From NCBI RefSeq assembly GCF_002776525.5, contig NC_045452.1, forward strand, positions 26,897,982 through 26,961,981: 64,000 bases of DNA, in the 5' to 3' direction. The position numbers and the translations under genes were made by a program. The notes under the pieces are model-generated. The model was not told the DNA's origin and did not search any database. It saw nothing but the letters and a program-made list of their open reading frames with translations. How positions within the stretch are numbered: position 1 is the first letter of the stretch; every line of letters begins with the position of its first letter. This document shows, piece after piece, positions 1 through 11,226 of the stretch. The stretch comes from Piliocolobus tephrosceles. Lineage: Eukaryota; Chordata; Mammalia; Primates; Cercopithecidae.

Positions 1-345
1 ACCACTGCCACTACCATCCCAATGATCACCATTATCACCATCACTATGACAACTATCAATTACCACCATCACCAGCAGCACCATCACCATCACCATGAGC
101 ACCACTGCCACTACCATCCCAATGATCACCATTATCACCATCACTATAACTACCACCCTCACCATAACAACCATCACCAGCAGCATGACCACCATAAGTA
201 CCACCACTACCATCACAATGATCACCATTATCACCATCACTATGACAACCATCACCATGACAACACTGCCAGCAGCAGCACTACCATCACCATGACACCC
301 ATCACCAGCAGCAGCAGCACCACCACCACCACCACCACCATCCTC
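1..345 (+). repeat. (CAY)n minisatellite with a ~100-bp higher-order period
   Basis: The tract consists of CAC, CAT and related triplets. The phrase aatgatcaccattatcacc recurs at 21, 121 and 217, giving a longer period of 100 then 96 bp. It is cut by the window edge. Long open frames through it (His- or Thr-rich) are a by-product of the triplet repeat. Confidence 0.9.
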
Positions 346-679
346 ATTACCACTTGCATCTGCATGCTCCAATCCAGATGAATCCAGAGGTCCTTTCTTG
401 AAGGTAAGGAGATGCTCTAGGCCTTGGGTATTGGTGGATGGGCTGGATCTTATTTCAAAAAAAAAAAAGAGGGCAACCCAAGCAGGAGAGCAAAGGCTCA
501 GTGATCCCCACGTGTTTACATTATCTGAGAAATGGTCTTCAGTTTTGAGTCCAGAGATGAGGCTGAAGAAGGGATTTGAGGTGAGATAATAAAAGCCCCC
601 ATCTGTCCATTGCAACGAAGTCTTGAATTTTATTCCTCAAGTCATCTGCTTCTACACTGTGCTCGCTAGAGCCCAGATG
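346..679. other. Unique intronic sequence
   Basis: Apart from an A-run at about 457-469, nothing recognisable. Confidence 0.6.
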
Positions 680-985
680 CCTCCACATGCCAGTGTTCCT
701 GGAGCTGGGGATCCTGGAGTTGGGGACAGGGCAGGTGCAGGTGGGGTCCTGGAGGTGTTGGGCGGGGGGGTGCGGGTACAGGCGAGGTCCTGGAGCTGGG
801 GAGAGGGCAGGTCCAGGTGAATTCCTATAACCGGGCAGAGGGAGGTGCAGGTGGGGTCCTGGAGCTGGGCAGAGGGAGGTGCAGGTGGGGTCCTGGAGCT
901 GGGCAGAGGGAGGTGCAGGTGGGGTCCTGGAGCTGGGCAGAGGGTAGGTGCACGTGGGGTCCTAGGATCCTGCACCTGCCCCAGC
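680..985 (+). repeat. 34-bp minisatellite (ggcagagggaggtgcaggtg...)
   Basis: Near-identical units start at 834, 868 and 902 with an exact 34-bp spacing, and degenerate units extend to both sides. The right end (about 957-985) turns into the reverse complement of the unit theme (gcacctgccccagctcc), so the array ends in a short inverted copy. Confidence 0.85.
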
Positions 986-1745
986 TCCAAGCAGGTCTTG
1001 TCTATCAGATTCATGCCTGGGAGAGAGGCTAAGAAGATATTAGAAACTACTGCCATTGGCCAAGGGGAATGAAAGTTTGTGTTTACGCACAGAAGAGTAA
1101 CATAAAGGTTAAACTTGAGACAAACAACTTTGGTCACAGTGTAGTGGACAGAGGCTGGAATTCCAGTAGAGACCAGCCAGGGGGCTGCTGTGATATTTCC
1201 CGTGAAAGCTGCTGCGGGGTGAAGGAATAGTGGCAGCAGTAGGAAGAAATAATGAAAACATTTAGGAGGTGAGATTGGCAAGATGAGGGTGGGAACTAGC
1301 AAAGAGATGAGAAGGCAGGCCAGTGGGACCCCCAGGGAGACCAATGTTTCTGAAGCCAGCAGCAGAAGGTAATGGCCAAGCTGAGAGGCACAGGCCCCAC
1401 GCTAAGCTGTAACAGTCACGGTTCTGCCTCACACTTCCAGGTCTACAAGGCATGCACTCGATCATCTCATCTTGCACGTGAGTGCACAGAGGTGCAAGGG
1501 TGCTTATAACAGGCTCAAGCTCACGAAAGTAACAAGCGTCCAACGTGGGACCTGAGAGGTGAAGTTGGGGAGGCTGTGCACAGGGTTAGAGCTCAGAGCA
1601 AGAAATACCATGGTCCTTTGAGCACCCAGAGCACTGGCAGCCACCACCTATGGTCATTACATCGGGACCCCAGCTGTTCCTCATGGTGACAAGGAACCCT
1701 TTGAGGGCAGGCATTGAGGTTTACGGTTCTTAAATCCATGGAGCC
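986..1745. other. Unique intronic sequence
   Basis: No repeat family or exon recognised. The long minus-strand open frame through 652-1344 owes half its length to the neighbouring minisatellite. Confidence 0.55.
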
Positions 1746-1830
1746 CCCGACACTCTCTCGTCTCCTCTCTTTCTCTCTCTCTCTCTCCTCTCCTCTCCCC
1801 CACCCCTCCTTCTCCTCTCTATCTCACCCT
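1746..1830 (+). repeat. Polypyrimidine (CT)-rich tract
   Basis: An almost uninterrupted C/T stretch with ctctctctctct at its core. Such tracts can form triplex DNA. No exon follows that would make it a splice acceptor tract. Confidence 0.75.
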
Positions 1831-2182
1831 TCACCCCTCATTGACTATCAGGCCATAGATTATAAAGGTCTCCCCCAGCAGGTGGGTAGATGGATGGAAG
1901 AACAGGAACTGACGGATCCCAAAATAAGGTGGGCCACTCTGAAGATCCACGGTGTCCAGGCCTGGAGTGGACTTGCTTTGGAGATAGTGAGCTCCCCGTC
2001 ACACCAAGAACTCAACCAGTAAGAATGACTGACAGGGAATCCCTGGAGTATTTGGTCAGCATTTGTCAAACTTACTTAGGAAGCAGAGCCAAGGGATAGC
2101 ATCTTTGCAGAATACCATAAACTAATATTTAATCCCATGATAGAATCAAGGAAAAACTTTACTATAGAAAATATCACCGCAA

Positions 2183-2516
2183 GGCCAGGCATGGTGGCTC
2201 ACCTATACCTGTAATCCCAGCACTTTGGGAGGCTGAGGCCGGAGAATGGCTTGAGCCCAGGAGTTGAAGATTACGACCTGGGCATCATAGTGAGACCTCG
2301 TCTCTGCAAAAAATCATTAGACGAGTGTGGTAGCATGGGCCTGTGGTCCTAGCTACTCAGGAGGCTGAGGTGGGAGGATTACTTGAGCCCTGGAGATCAA
2401 GGCTGCAGTGAGCTAAGATCATGCCACTGCATGTACTCCAGCCTGGGTGACAGAGCAAGACCCTGTCAAAAGGAAAGGGAAAGGAAAAAGGGAAATGAAA
2501 GGAAGAAAAAAATATA
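2183..2516 (+). mobile_element. Alu (old S/J type), sense
   Basis: Full Alu body from ggccaggcatggtggctcac to the A-rich tail (aaaggaaaggg, 2468-2513). The many substitutions fit an older subfamily. Confidence 0.85.
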
Positions 2517-2794
2517 ACTTCATTTAGCTACATGTGAAAAAAATAACTAGAAGTTCACCAAAGTCTTCAAAACAGTCATAATCAACTGTACACTTTCGTC
2601 TGATCCCTATTATGTCATTTTGTCCTCTGCTAGAACCTGAGAACCAAAGGTTTAAGCAATATGAATGCCAGGGAAAAAAAAGTTTAATTGAGAAAAGTCT
2701 GCAGGTTGTGTCTTTTTTCCTGCACATCGAGAGAAGAGTACTGTGGAAGTTTAGCAATGGCATATGCTGTGGTCATTTTGGAGCTGCTACATTA
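2517..2794. other. Unique intronic sequence
   Basis: No known element recognised between the Alu and the LTR fragment. Confidence 0.5.
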
Positions 2795-3112
2795 AAAGAT
2801 TAGACGGGGTAATTTACAAACAGCAGGAGTCTACTGCTCACAGTTCTGGAGGCTGGGAAGTCCATGTGGAGGGCACCAGCAGATGCAGTGTCCGGTGAGG
2901 GCTGCTCTCTGCTTCCAAGATGGTGCCTGGCTGCTGTGTGCTCACGAAGGCAGACAGACACCCTCAGCCTCTTTTATAAGGGCACTAATCTTACTTATGA
3001 GGGTGTAGCCCTTGGGACCTAATCACCTCCCAAGGCCCCACCTCCTAATACCATCACCTCGGGGTGAGGTTTCAAGGTATGTACTTCGGGGAGGGCACAG
3101 CGTTCAGGCCTT
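2795..3112 (-). mobile_element. MLT1-type (ERVL-MaLR) LTR, antisense
   Basis: Typical phrases are ctcacagttctggaggctgg, cttttataagggcactaatc and cacctcctaataccatcacc, in the antisense order of a MaLR solo LTR. The subfamily is not certain. Confidence 0.7.
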
Positions 3113-3602
3113 GGCTGCTTAACTCTCCGCAGCCCAGGGCAGGCTGGCGGATCACAGGACCGTAGTCTGAAGGGCCACAGATAAAGCAGGCTGGTCAGGA
3201 GACCTCGGGGGACATGAACGTTTCTCAAACCCCGGATTCAAAGAACAAGCTGGAAGTGACAGTGGTGTGCGAGCGATGAGGCGGGCTCCAGGAAGCTGCC
3301 TCCAATCTCAGCTTGGCCTCCTCCAAAGAAAACGCTGGATTTTACTGTGGGTGCCATGGAAAAGGCCCACCAGCCCTCAAACCTCGCTTTTTAAACCCAT
3401 GAAATGTGAATCCAATGGGCTAATGTTAAGTGGCAATACCCCTATCCAGTACTCCGAGATGCTGCTATACAAACGTTAGTTACTGTTAATGAATGAGGAA
3501 CGAGGGAATTGGTCCCTTGCTGACTAATCATCCTGAGAGAGAAAAAAAAGAAAACAAATCACTATAATAATATAAAGTCTACACAAGCCAACAGAACTGG
3601 AC
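3113..3602. other. Unique intronic sequence
   Basis: Nothing recognised. Confidence 0.5.
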
Positions 3603-3603
3603 T

Positions 3604-3894
3604 CTTTTTTTTTGAGACAGTGTCTCACTCTGTCACCCAGGCTGGAGTGCAGTAGTGCGATCTCAGCTCACTGCAACCTCCGCATCCCGGGTTCAAGCAA
3701 TTCTCAAGCCTCAGCCTCCTGAGCAGCTGGGATTACAGGCGCACACCAACACACCAGGCTAATTTTTGTATTTTTAGTAGAGACGGATTTCACCATGTTG
3801 GCCAGGCTGGTCTCAAACTCCCGACCTCAGGTGATCCACCTGCCTTGGCCTCCCAAAGTACTGGGATTACAGGCGTGAGCCACCATGCCCAGCC
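3604..3894 (-). mobile_element. AluS-like, antisense
   Basis: Starts with a T-tract and tgagacagtgtctcactctg, ends gccaccatgcccagcc. Full length. Confidence 0.9.
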
Positions 3895-4289
3895 GTGAGC
3901 TACATTTTTAATGTCCACGTGTTCAATGCCAATGCAAATCTCTAGCGGGAGAATTCCTTTCGAGCGCAGGCATGCCCTTGGTAAAGTGCACATCGAAGGG
4001 GCCAGCGGGCTCCATGAATGCTGTCGCAGCCTCCACTTCCACCCGTGCCCATGTCCCCTGGACAGAGGCCTACCAGGGGCTGGGGGAAGTCAGCAGAGAG
4101 GCACTCAAATTCCCTGGCAGGATGTGATGTCAAAACCATGGCTCCCACAGTCATGGACACAGGTCTGATGGAACACGGTCACCCCTGGACTATGTCCCCA
4201 GAGGATGACACAGGCAACCTTTCAGGCTTCTCTCCACTGAGGGTTTGCCCAGGAAGCAAAGCACAAGGCCCATCCATCAATTCCACTTC

Positions 4290-4850
4290 CGCATAGATAC
4301 CCAAATGAACAGAAAGCAGGGACTCAAACATATTTGCACACCCATGTTCCTAAGAGCTTTATTCACAACAGCCGAGGGGTGGAAACAACACAAACATGCA
4401 CTGATGGATGAATGGATAAACAGCATGGAGTACATGCAAGCAGTGGAATATTGCACAGCCTGAAAAGAAAGGAAGTTCTGATGCGAGCTACAACCTGCGT
4501 GAATTATGCTAAGTAACGGGATATTTTGCTAAGTGAAAAAAGCCGTGGAAAAAGATAAATTCAGCATATTACGCTAAGTGAAAAAAGCCAGTTGCACAAA
4601 GATAGATACTCTGTGATTCCACTTACATAAGTAGAATGACGGCTGTCAGGAGCTGGGGGAGAAGGGAATAGGATAATTGTTTAATGGGTACCAAGTTTCA
4701 GTTTGGGAAGATGAGGAAATTCTGGAGATGGATGGTGGTGATGACTACACAGCGTGAATGTATCTAATGTTGCTCAACTGGGCACTTAAAAACTGTGAAG
4801 ATGGTAAGTTCTATGTTATGTCCATTTTACCGCAATAAAAATTTGGATCA
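4290..4850 (+). mobile_element. L1M-type LINE 3' end, sense
   Basis: It has recognisable L1 3'-end wording: agctttattcacaacagcc, gatgaatggataaac, ctgtgattccacttac, ending in ccgcaataaaa. An internal 'gctaagtgaaaaaagcc' phrase occurs twice (about 4529 and 4573), a local duplication. Confidence 0.75.
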
Positions 4851-6070
4851 ATGTTATTTAATAAAGCCAGGAGTGTGACCGAGCAAAAAAGGCAGGAGCT
4901 GCTAACTGCGTGGCCAGGGAGAGCCCTGAACCACCTTGGAAGGTGTAGTCATCAACGGTGGGTCCTGCTGCCTCGGCTCCTCCATGCCCAGGCCCATGAG
5001 GCTGGAATCAAAGCCCCGCCCCATCCGCCTTCCCGAGCTGCCACGAGGGTCCCATCCACATCGGGCAGGGCAGTCTCCAAAACCGTCCAGAGAAATGCAA
5101 CCTGGGCTTTAATCTAGGCTAGGGCATCCTTCAGTCATTAACATTCGTAATTTTAGCATCTGCGCACCAAGGGGATCAAGTTCAAATGAGGAAACCCTCT
5201 TCGAGAAGGTAAAAAAGCTTGATGTGCACATTAGTAAGAATTCCCTAAAATGGGTAAAAGAAAAGGCAGCCTGGCCACTCCACGGTGCGGCACAAATCTC
5301 CCACCTCCCAGGTGCTGGATCCGTGCAAAGGGGACGGGATTTCCGGTGCCTGGAAAACCCACAGTGTGCAGTGGTTCCTTCTTCAGTGACGTCAGCCAAA
5401 TGAACACAGAACAACCAAGACGACAGGTGGACTTGCGACAGACGATCCCACTGAGCGTCCTCCCCCAGGGAAGGAGGCAGAGGCTCACACAGCCTCGGCG
5501 CAGGAGACCCAAGGAGAGGCTGAGAACAGGGACGGGACTGGCGTCCCCCAGATGGTGAGTGATGCTGTGGTCCTCTCTGTGGGGACAGGACACCCATGGA
5601 GGGTCAGTCCATGCAGAGGACCTCGGGGACCTCTTACAGAGTTCAGGGGACCTTGGGGTGGTCACCCTGTGCCCAGCTGGGGGGCTCCTGGGGAGGCCAC
5701 TGTCTCCACCTCTGTTTTGTGTCCGGTTGGCCTCCCTCCACTGGCCTGCTGGCCAGATCTGACTCTCAGCTCCGCTGGTCCGTCCAGCCCCATAAGCAGG
5801 ACTCACCTGGGGACACGGGGGACAATGGCTGCCTTCGCTGGCTGTAGAGGGGAAAGGGGCTGCTGAGAACTCTTGTCTGCACTTTCTCTGGTCTCCTCCA
5901 AAAACACATTTGGTAAATGAGTCAACTGTGTAACCTAAGAAACAGCTTTTTTAATGAAGCTGTTGGCTGGGTCACAAGATGAACTATTTGGGGGCATTAA
6001 AGAAACCAGACTCGGACATGGGGGGAGCACACTTGGCCAGGTCTCACCCCAGATGCAAACGTCCCTTCTC
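4851..6070. other. Unique intronic sequence
   Basis: GC-moderate unique DNA. Overlapping open frames of 160-190 codons on the minus strand (5109-5806) have no recognisable domain and I treat them as chance. Confidence 0.5.
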
Positions 6071-6264
6071 CTTTTTTTTGAGACGGAGTCTCGCTCTGTC
6101 GCCCAGGCTGCAGTGCAGTGGCACGATCTCGGCTCACTGCAACCTCTGCCTCCCGGATTCAAGTGATTCTCCTGCCTCGGCCTCCCGAGTAGCTGGAACT
6201 ACAGGCACCTGCCACCACACCTGGCTAATTTTTTGTATTTTTAGTAGAGACGGGTTTCACCGTG
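6071..6264 (-). mobile_element. AluY/S, antisense, cut by an assembly gap
   Basis: Begins ttttttttgagacggagtct and proceeds to acgggtttcaccgtg, where Ns start. The left-arm part of the element is missing behind the gap. Confidence 0.85.
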
Positions 6265-6364
6265 NNNNNNNNNNNNNNNNNNNNNNNNNNNNNNNNNNNN
6301 NNNNNNNNNNNNNNNNNNNNNNNNNNNNNNNNNNNNNNNNNNNNNNNNNNNNNNNNNNNNNNNN
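6265..6364. other. Assembly gap, 100 N
   Basis: A standard 100-N placeholder of unknown true size, inside an Alu. Confidence 0.99.
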
Positions 6365-7184
6365 TCCCTTATCTTGACCAACCTAAGTGACAGGGAGCGC
6401 ACTGCCTCAAGGGCAGACTGTTCTCTCAGTGCATTCTTAGAAGTTCTCTAAGTTCAGCAGAAACTCAGTTCTGTGTTAATCCCTTCTCTCCACGCCCTCT
6501 GAAGTTGCAGAAAGCACCATTCATGCCCCTGCCAGGGGAGGACCCTTGGAGTGTTTGAACAGAGCCCCCTTGAAGCCACTTTGCAGAAGCTGCCGCTGCC
6601 CAGGGATGCTGGGCGATGAAATGCGCGGGAGGAACTGACAGGGACGCGGTGCTGTGGCTGCACCACAGCGTGGACGCACTCAATGCCAGGGCAACCGGAG
6701 CAAGTCACTGAGAATGGTATCAGGGCTACCTGAGCCACCAGCCAGTGTCCCAGGCCGGCCTTCCAAGTCCTGCTCCACTGCTGGCTGATGCCAAGCACAG
6801 CAGGCGACCGCCGAGCACGTCACCCACATCAAACCTTGGAACACACCTAAGAGGCAGGAGCAGAGGCGATATGTGTCTTCCACATGCGGGACTGAACCTC
6901 TACATGTGCACGTGTGGGCGGCAGAGCCAGGGTCCCCACCAACTCAGCCTGAGGCCGGCTCTGGCTTTTGGCCACCACCCTCCACGGAAGAGCTCCAGCC
7001 CCACTTTCTGTGGACCAAACAACGTGTAAAGCACCCAGCACACAGTAGGTATAAGATTGAGTGACGTGGTGGGGTGGGGAACAGGAGGACAAGAGTGGCG
7101 ATCTGACGATGACCCCACAGACAGGCTCTCGGGACCCTACCCGCCCTGCTCACACGATCCTGTTGGCCTCATCCCAGGTCTCCC
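6365..7184. other. Unique intronic sequence
   Basis: No element or exon recognised. Confidence 0.5.
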
Positions 7185-7330
7185 TGGTTCTCTTCATTTC
7201 AGCCTTGCAACCCCGCTGTAAAGCAGGCAGTAGAGCCTCGTCCCCATTTTACAGATGCAGACTGACTCAGAAAGATCTGAGCTTTACCCAAATCCACCAA
7301 GTCCAACAGGGCACAGGACTCTGCGTCCCC
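7185..7330 (-). mobile_element. MIR fragment, antisense
   Basis: Contains the MIR core in reverse (ccccattttacagatgcaga, then actcagaaagatctgagc). Divergent. Confidence 0.6.
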
Positions 7331-7911
7331 ACACTTGGTCAGAAGGGACACCTCCACTGTGCCACTCCCTGAGATGCCGGGGACCGCAAGGCATCAGGTC
7401 CAGGCAGGAACCACGTAAACCTGAAAAGACACATCCACGTGCGGCATCTCGGGGTGGGGCCGGCAGCTCACTGGGATTCCTGGCAGGACTTGCTGGCTGG
7501 GCGGGCTGGGCTCCATTCTGGCTGGGAGACAGTTTAACATATAGACAACACAGGGACACGGGACCCAGACCAAGCCGGTTCACACTCCAGCTTCAGAGAC
7601 AAGCCCTCAGGTGAGCCAGCACACCCTGTCCAGCCTCAGTGTCCTCTCCGGTAAAAGGCGGATCATGGCAGGCCTCCGTGTTGTTGAAAGTGAAGGCAGC
7701 AGAGGCCTGTCCACACTCACCCACCACAGCGGTACCAGCTCCATCCTCCCATACCCAAGGGCTCTCCCACAGCCCAGATGATGGGGAGGCTGAAACAGAC
7801 CCCAGCCTCCCTCCCGGTCAACCGGAGAATAGGCCACAGCCAAGAACAGCGAGTCCGGAACCACCCACACACACACGGCAAGGTGCAGTTTACACACACG
7901 CTTCTCCTCAA
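7331..7911. other. Unique intronic sequence
   Basis: GC-rich unique DNA with no recognisable element. Confidence 0.5.
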
Positions 7912-8010
7912 GCCAGTTAATCCCCACCACAGGTCTTGGAGACAGAGGCCTTCATTTTAGCCACTTTACAGATGAGAAAAATTGAGGCTCATGGAGACAA
8001 GCAACTTGGG
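7912..8010 (-). mobile_element. MIR fragment, antisense
   Basis: Core cattttagccactttacagatgagaaaaattgaggctcatgg (in pieces), the usual MIR reverse signature. Confidence 0.65.
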
Positions 8011-8488
8011 ACTCTTCACTTTCCTGCAGGCCAAACAGCACCAAGGAAGCTGTGTGTGCACCCAGGAGAACACGCATCCCTATCAGGTCGACTGTGCTTC
8101 TAAAGCATCCTTTCCTCGCCACTGGATGAAAACAAATCAGGGTGAAACTCTCAGCTGGCTGGTTTTCAAAACTACACACACAACCTAATGTCAAACCTTC
8201 TGCCTGTGAAGAGTCACAAACTAGAGTAAATGATGCACCTCAGCTTTTCTGAGATGGTCCTGATTTCAAATATTCAAACCACCTGCCCGGTCACAGTTTC
8301 AGAAGATCCTGACATCCCACTGCTCGGGATGGAGTACGGGTTCACAGTCTGTCCATCTCAGCTCCTGGTTGTGAGAGAAGGACAGGGAGTGGACCCACGT
8401 ACTGGGCCAAAGGCACCTGATGCGGGGTCAGCCCGGGGCATCCCCGCAACCTGAATCTGAGGTAGGCAGGACTAGCTTCAGCTGGCGG
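8011..8488. other. Unique intronic sequence
   Basis: Nothing recognised. Confidence 0.5.
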
Positions 8489-8930
8489 AGGTACTGGGTT
8501 GAAGGGTGTCCCCCCAAATTCAGATCCTTCTGGAACCTTGGAACATGACCTTATTTGGCAATAGGGTCATTACAGATGTAATTAGTTAGCTGAGGTCATT
8601 GTGCCTTAGAGTGAACCCTAAATCCCATGACTGGTGAATTATAAGACTCCCAGACAGGCCCCGGGGTTAAGAGAGCCAGGTATAGATGGAGGCAGAGACT
8701 GCCAGGTGTAGACGGAGGCAGAGACTGGAAGGCTGTCTTCAAGCCAAGGACTGCCAGGAGCCGCCAGGGGCTGGCACAAGCAAGAGAGGGGGCCTCCCCT
8801 CAAGCCTCCGGACGGAATATGGCCCTGCTGACACCTTCCTTTCAGACTTCCGGCCTCCAGAACAGTGAGAGAATGAATTCTGCTGTTTTACGCTGCCCAG
8901 CTTGTGAGGATCAGTTACGGCGTCCACAGG
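8489..8930 (+). mobile_element. MLT1-type (ERVL-MaLR) LTR, sense
   Basis: Ordered landmarks: gtgtccccccaaattcagat, gaccttatttggcaatagg, cagatgtaattagttagctg, ttcagacttccggcctcc, agaacagtgagagaatgaat, tgctgttttacgc. An internal phrase (agagactgccaggtgtagacggagg and relatives) is locally duplicated near 8670-8720. Confidence 0.75.
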
Positions 8931-9358
8931 ACACTCACGCAGCAGAGAAGAAAGCTAAGGCTCACAGAGAAAAGTAACCGGCCGCAACCCCTGGGCTCAC
9001 ACGCAGCTAAGCCCGGCCGGCCGGGGCAGCCTGGCCCAGAGCTTCAGACCCACTTTCCTCCCCTGGCGCCCACTTCGTCTCAGCAACACTCCCCCACCCC
9101 CACTTACATACAGGCTGCTGACTGCGACGAAAGATGTGCCAATGTCCCCACTTCCGCAGTATCCAAATTAGTGTCATTATGGGAAAGAAGTCCAGATAAA
9201 AATACCCAAACTTGGGGAGCGCCAGGGCGAGAATCAGCAGACCTGCACGGCAGCCTGCAGTGGTGGCATCTGATGGCATCTGAACTCGTAGCAGGTCAGG
9301 CTGAGAGGCCGCCCACTGCCCAACCCCTCCAGCCCAGCTCATACACTCTACTCAGCCA

Positions 9359-9406
9359 GCCAGGTCCCCAGTCAGGTCCCCAGTCAGGTCCCCAGCCAGG
9401 TCCCCG
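9359..9406 (+). repeat. Short 12-bp tandem repeat (caggtccccagt)
   Basis: Four consecutive near-identical units. Too short to be more than a local expansion. Confidence 0.8.
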
Positions 9407-11019
9407 GCTCTCAGAGCTGTGTTTGCCTTTTTCATCAACTAAACAAAGCAGCAGAGGTGCAAACACTGCCTTGGGGAAGCGGGTGGGCACATCCCTCCCT
9501 CCAGTCGCCAAGGTTGGTGGGGGGAGGTGTGGGGGGATGAATTACTGTATAGCAAGTCCAGCTGCACCAGGATGTAATAAAATGTGTTGCTAAGATACAA
9601 GTGCCACAGAAGTTCATTAAAGGACACTTTCAACCAAGCTGCCAGACTCTTCTCCCTTCAAAGCCGCTTCTTTGGTACCGTCCCTCGGCTTATAATTAGA
9701 TCCACAATATGAGAAGCTGCGTTCCCCATTCAAGTCCACTCAGCAGAACACGTTAATAAAATAACTCCAACGAGGCAGTGGCTGGGGCTGGAGCGTGTGG
9801 GGGGCTGGGGAACGAGTCTATTTACAGAAATGCATTTGTGTTCCACTTACTTATCTAAATGAGAGATACACATCCTTGAGGAGCCCCGAGGCACTCTGGT
9901 GGTGTGATCGGCTCCTTCCCTTCCAGGAGTTTGGGGCTCACTCTGGGACTGCAGAGTCGCTAAACCCTGGGAGCTTGGATTGTTGTAGAACCAAGGTCTC
10001 GAATCTCAGGACTCACCAACACAGACTCTTTGCATTTTGGGATGCTATGGTTCTAGAATCTCAACGGGTTGAGTCTGACTCAGTCACTGCATTCAGCACT
10101 CGGTTTGTCGGCACCTCGCGAGATGTTGAGTGGCGACAGAGATGAGGGAGGGAAGAAATTACTAGATGACACCCCCACCCCCACCACCACCGCCGCCGCG
10201 TGACAGAGCTATCCAAGGGAAAGACAGACTGTCCCTGAGGTCAGGGTGACTGCCCACCTCCGCCGGGGCCCAGACAATGCAGACGAAGGAGCCAGGTGTC
10301 AAGGGCACAGCGGAGGGGACATGGCAAGAGGCTCAAAGATGGTCGCAGAGGCGACGGTCACCTCTATCTGCAGGGGCATCCCTTCTGTCCGGGGATATGT
10401 GGAAAGGCCGTAATTCACTGCCTACTTCCAAACATCACACTTCATTTCTGGCTTCTCCTGAAAAATGCAAGGAGCCGGCGGCACAGGGCCCGTGCCACAT
10501 GACAACAGGGGGGTGCTGGGCCATGCTGCCCCCGGCTGAGGGGCTCGGTCTCTTTTCAGTGCTCAGCCCTCGGCAGGACCACTCGCTGGCCCACAGCTTT
10601 GGAGTCTGCCATCCCTGCCAAGGTCGGGAGCCTCAGGTTGTAATTACACAGCGACAGAGTCCCTGATGAGTCTCAAGATTTCTGAATCACAGATCTCAGA
10701 GTCAGGGAGCATCAGCCAGGCTTCCCCGCACGACTGCTGGTTGGTGCCGCTTCTCCTTCACTGATTGAGAGGTGGTTTGGCAGACGAAGGCTTTAAACAA
10801 CCAGTTCTAGTCCAGACAGCTCTTATCATCAGGGAATTCCTGCAGATTGAGGGCAGAAATCAGCCTTCACCTAACTTCCAATCTGTGGTCAACATTCTGC
10901 CCCATGAAAGGGGTGCTCCCTCTCAAACACTCAGCAGGTGGTCACACTGAGAGGAACGGTGCCCACCCCATTTGACTCTCTGATCCTCTCTAGACCACTC
11001 TCTAAAGCTGCCAACTGTC
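9407..11019. other. Unique intronic sequence
   Basis: No exon found. A small C/CCG-rich simple stretch lies at about 10168-10200. The AT-rich piece around 9690-9770 (ataattagatccacaatatg) has the look of conserved non-coding DNA, but this is only an impression. Confidence 0.45.
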
Positions 11020-11020
11020 C

Positions 11021-11226
11021 TATACACACACACATGCATACACGCATACACACATGCACACATATACACATGCATGCACACATGCACGCACACACACACC
11101 CACACTCACATGCACACACGGATACACACGCGTGCGTGCACAAGCACACACGTGTGCATACATGCAGACGCACACAAGCATACACAGACGTGTGCACACA
11201 CGCATACACACACACACACACGTGCA
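11021..11226 (+). repeat. (CA)n-rich microsatellite, interrupted
   Basis: About 200 bases of CACA, CATGCACA and CGCATACA variants. The alternating purine/pyrimidine pattern has Z-DNA potential. His/Thr- and Cys/Val-rich open frames on both strands are artefacts of the repeat. Confidence 0.9.

Noticed and set aside
22..381. His/Thr-rich open frames
   Set aside because: Direct translation of the (CAY)n repeat.
652..1344. 230-codon minus-strand frame with a hydrophobic N-terminus
   Set aside because: The second half is the 34-bp minisatellite translated, there are no splice or family hallmarks, and it lies in intron 2.
2795..3112. Possible endogenous retroviral gene
   Set aside because: Only solo LTR-type MaLR sequence is present, here and elsewhere in the window; no internal viral coding region was seen.
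8904..9593. 229-codon plus-strand frame
   Set aside because: Begins inside an LTR end and crosses a 12-bp tandem repeat; no recognisable protein.
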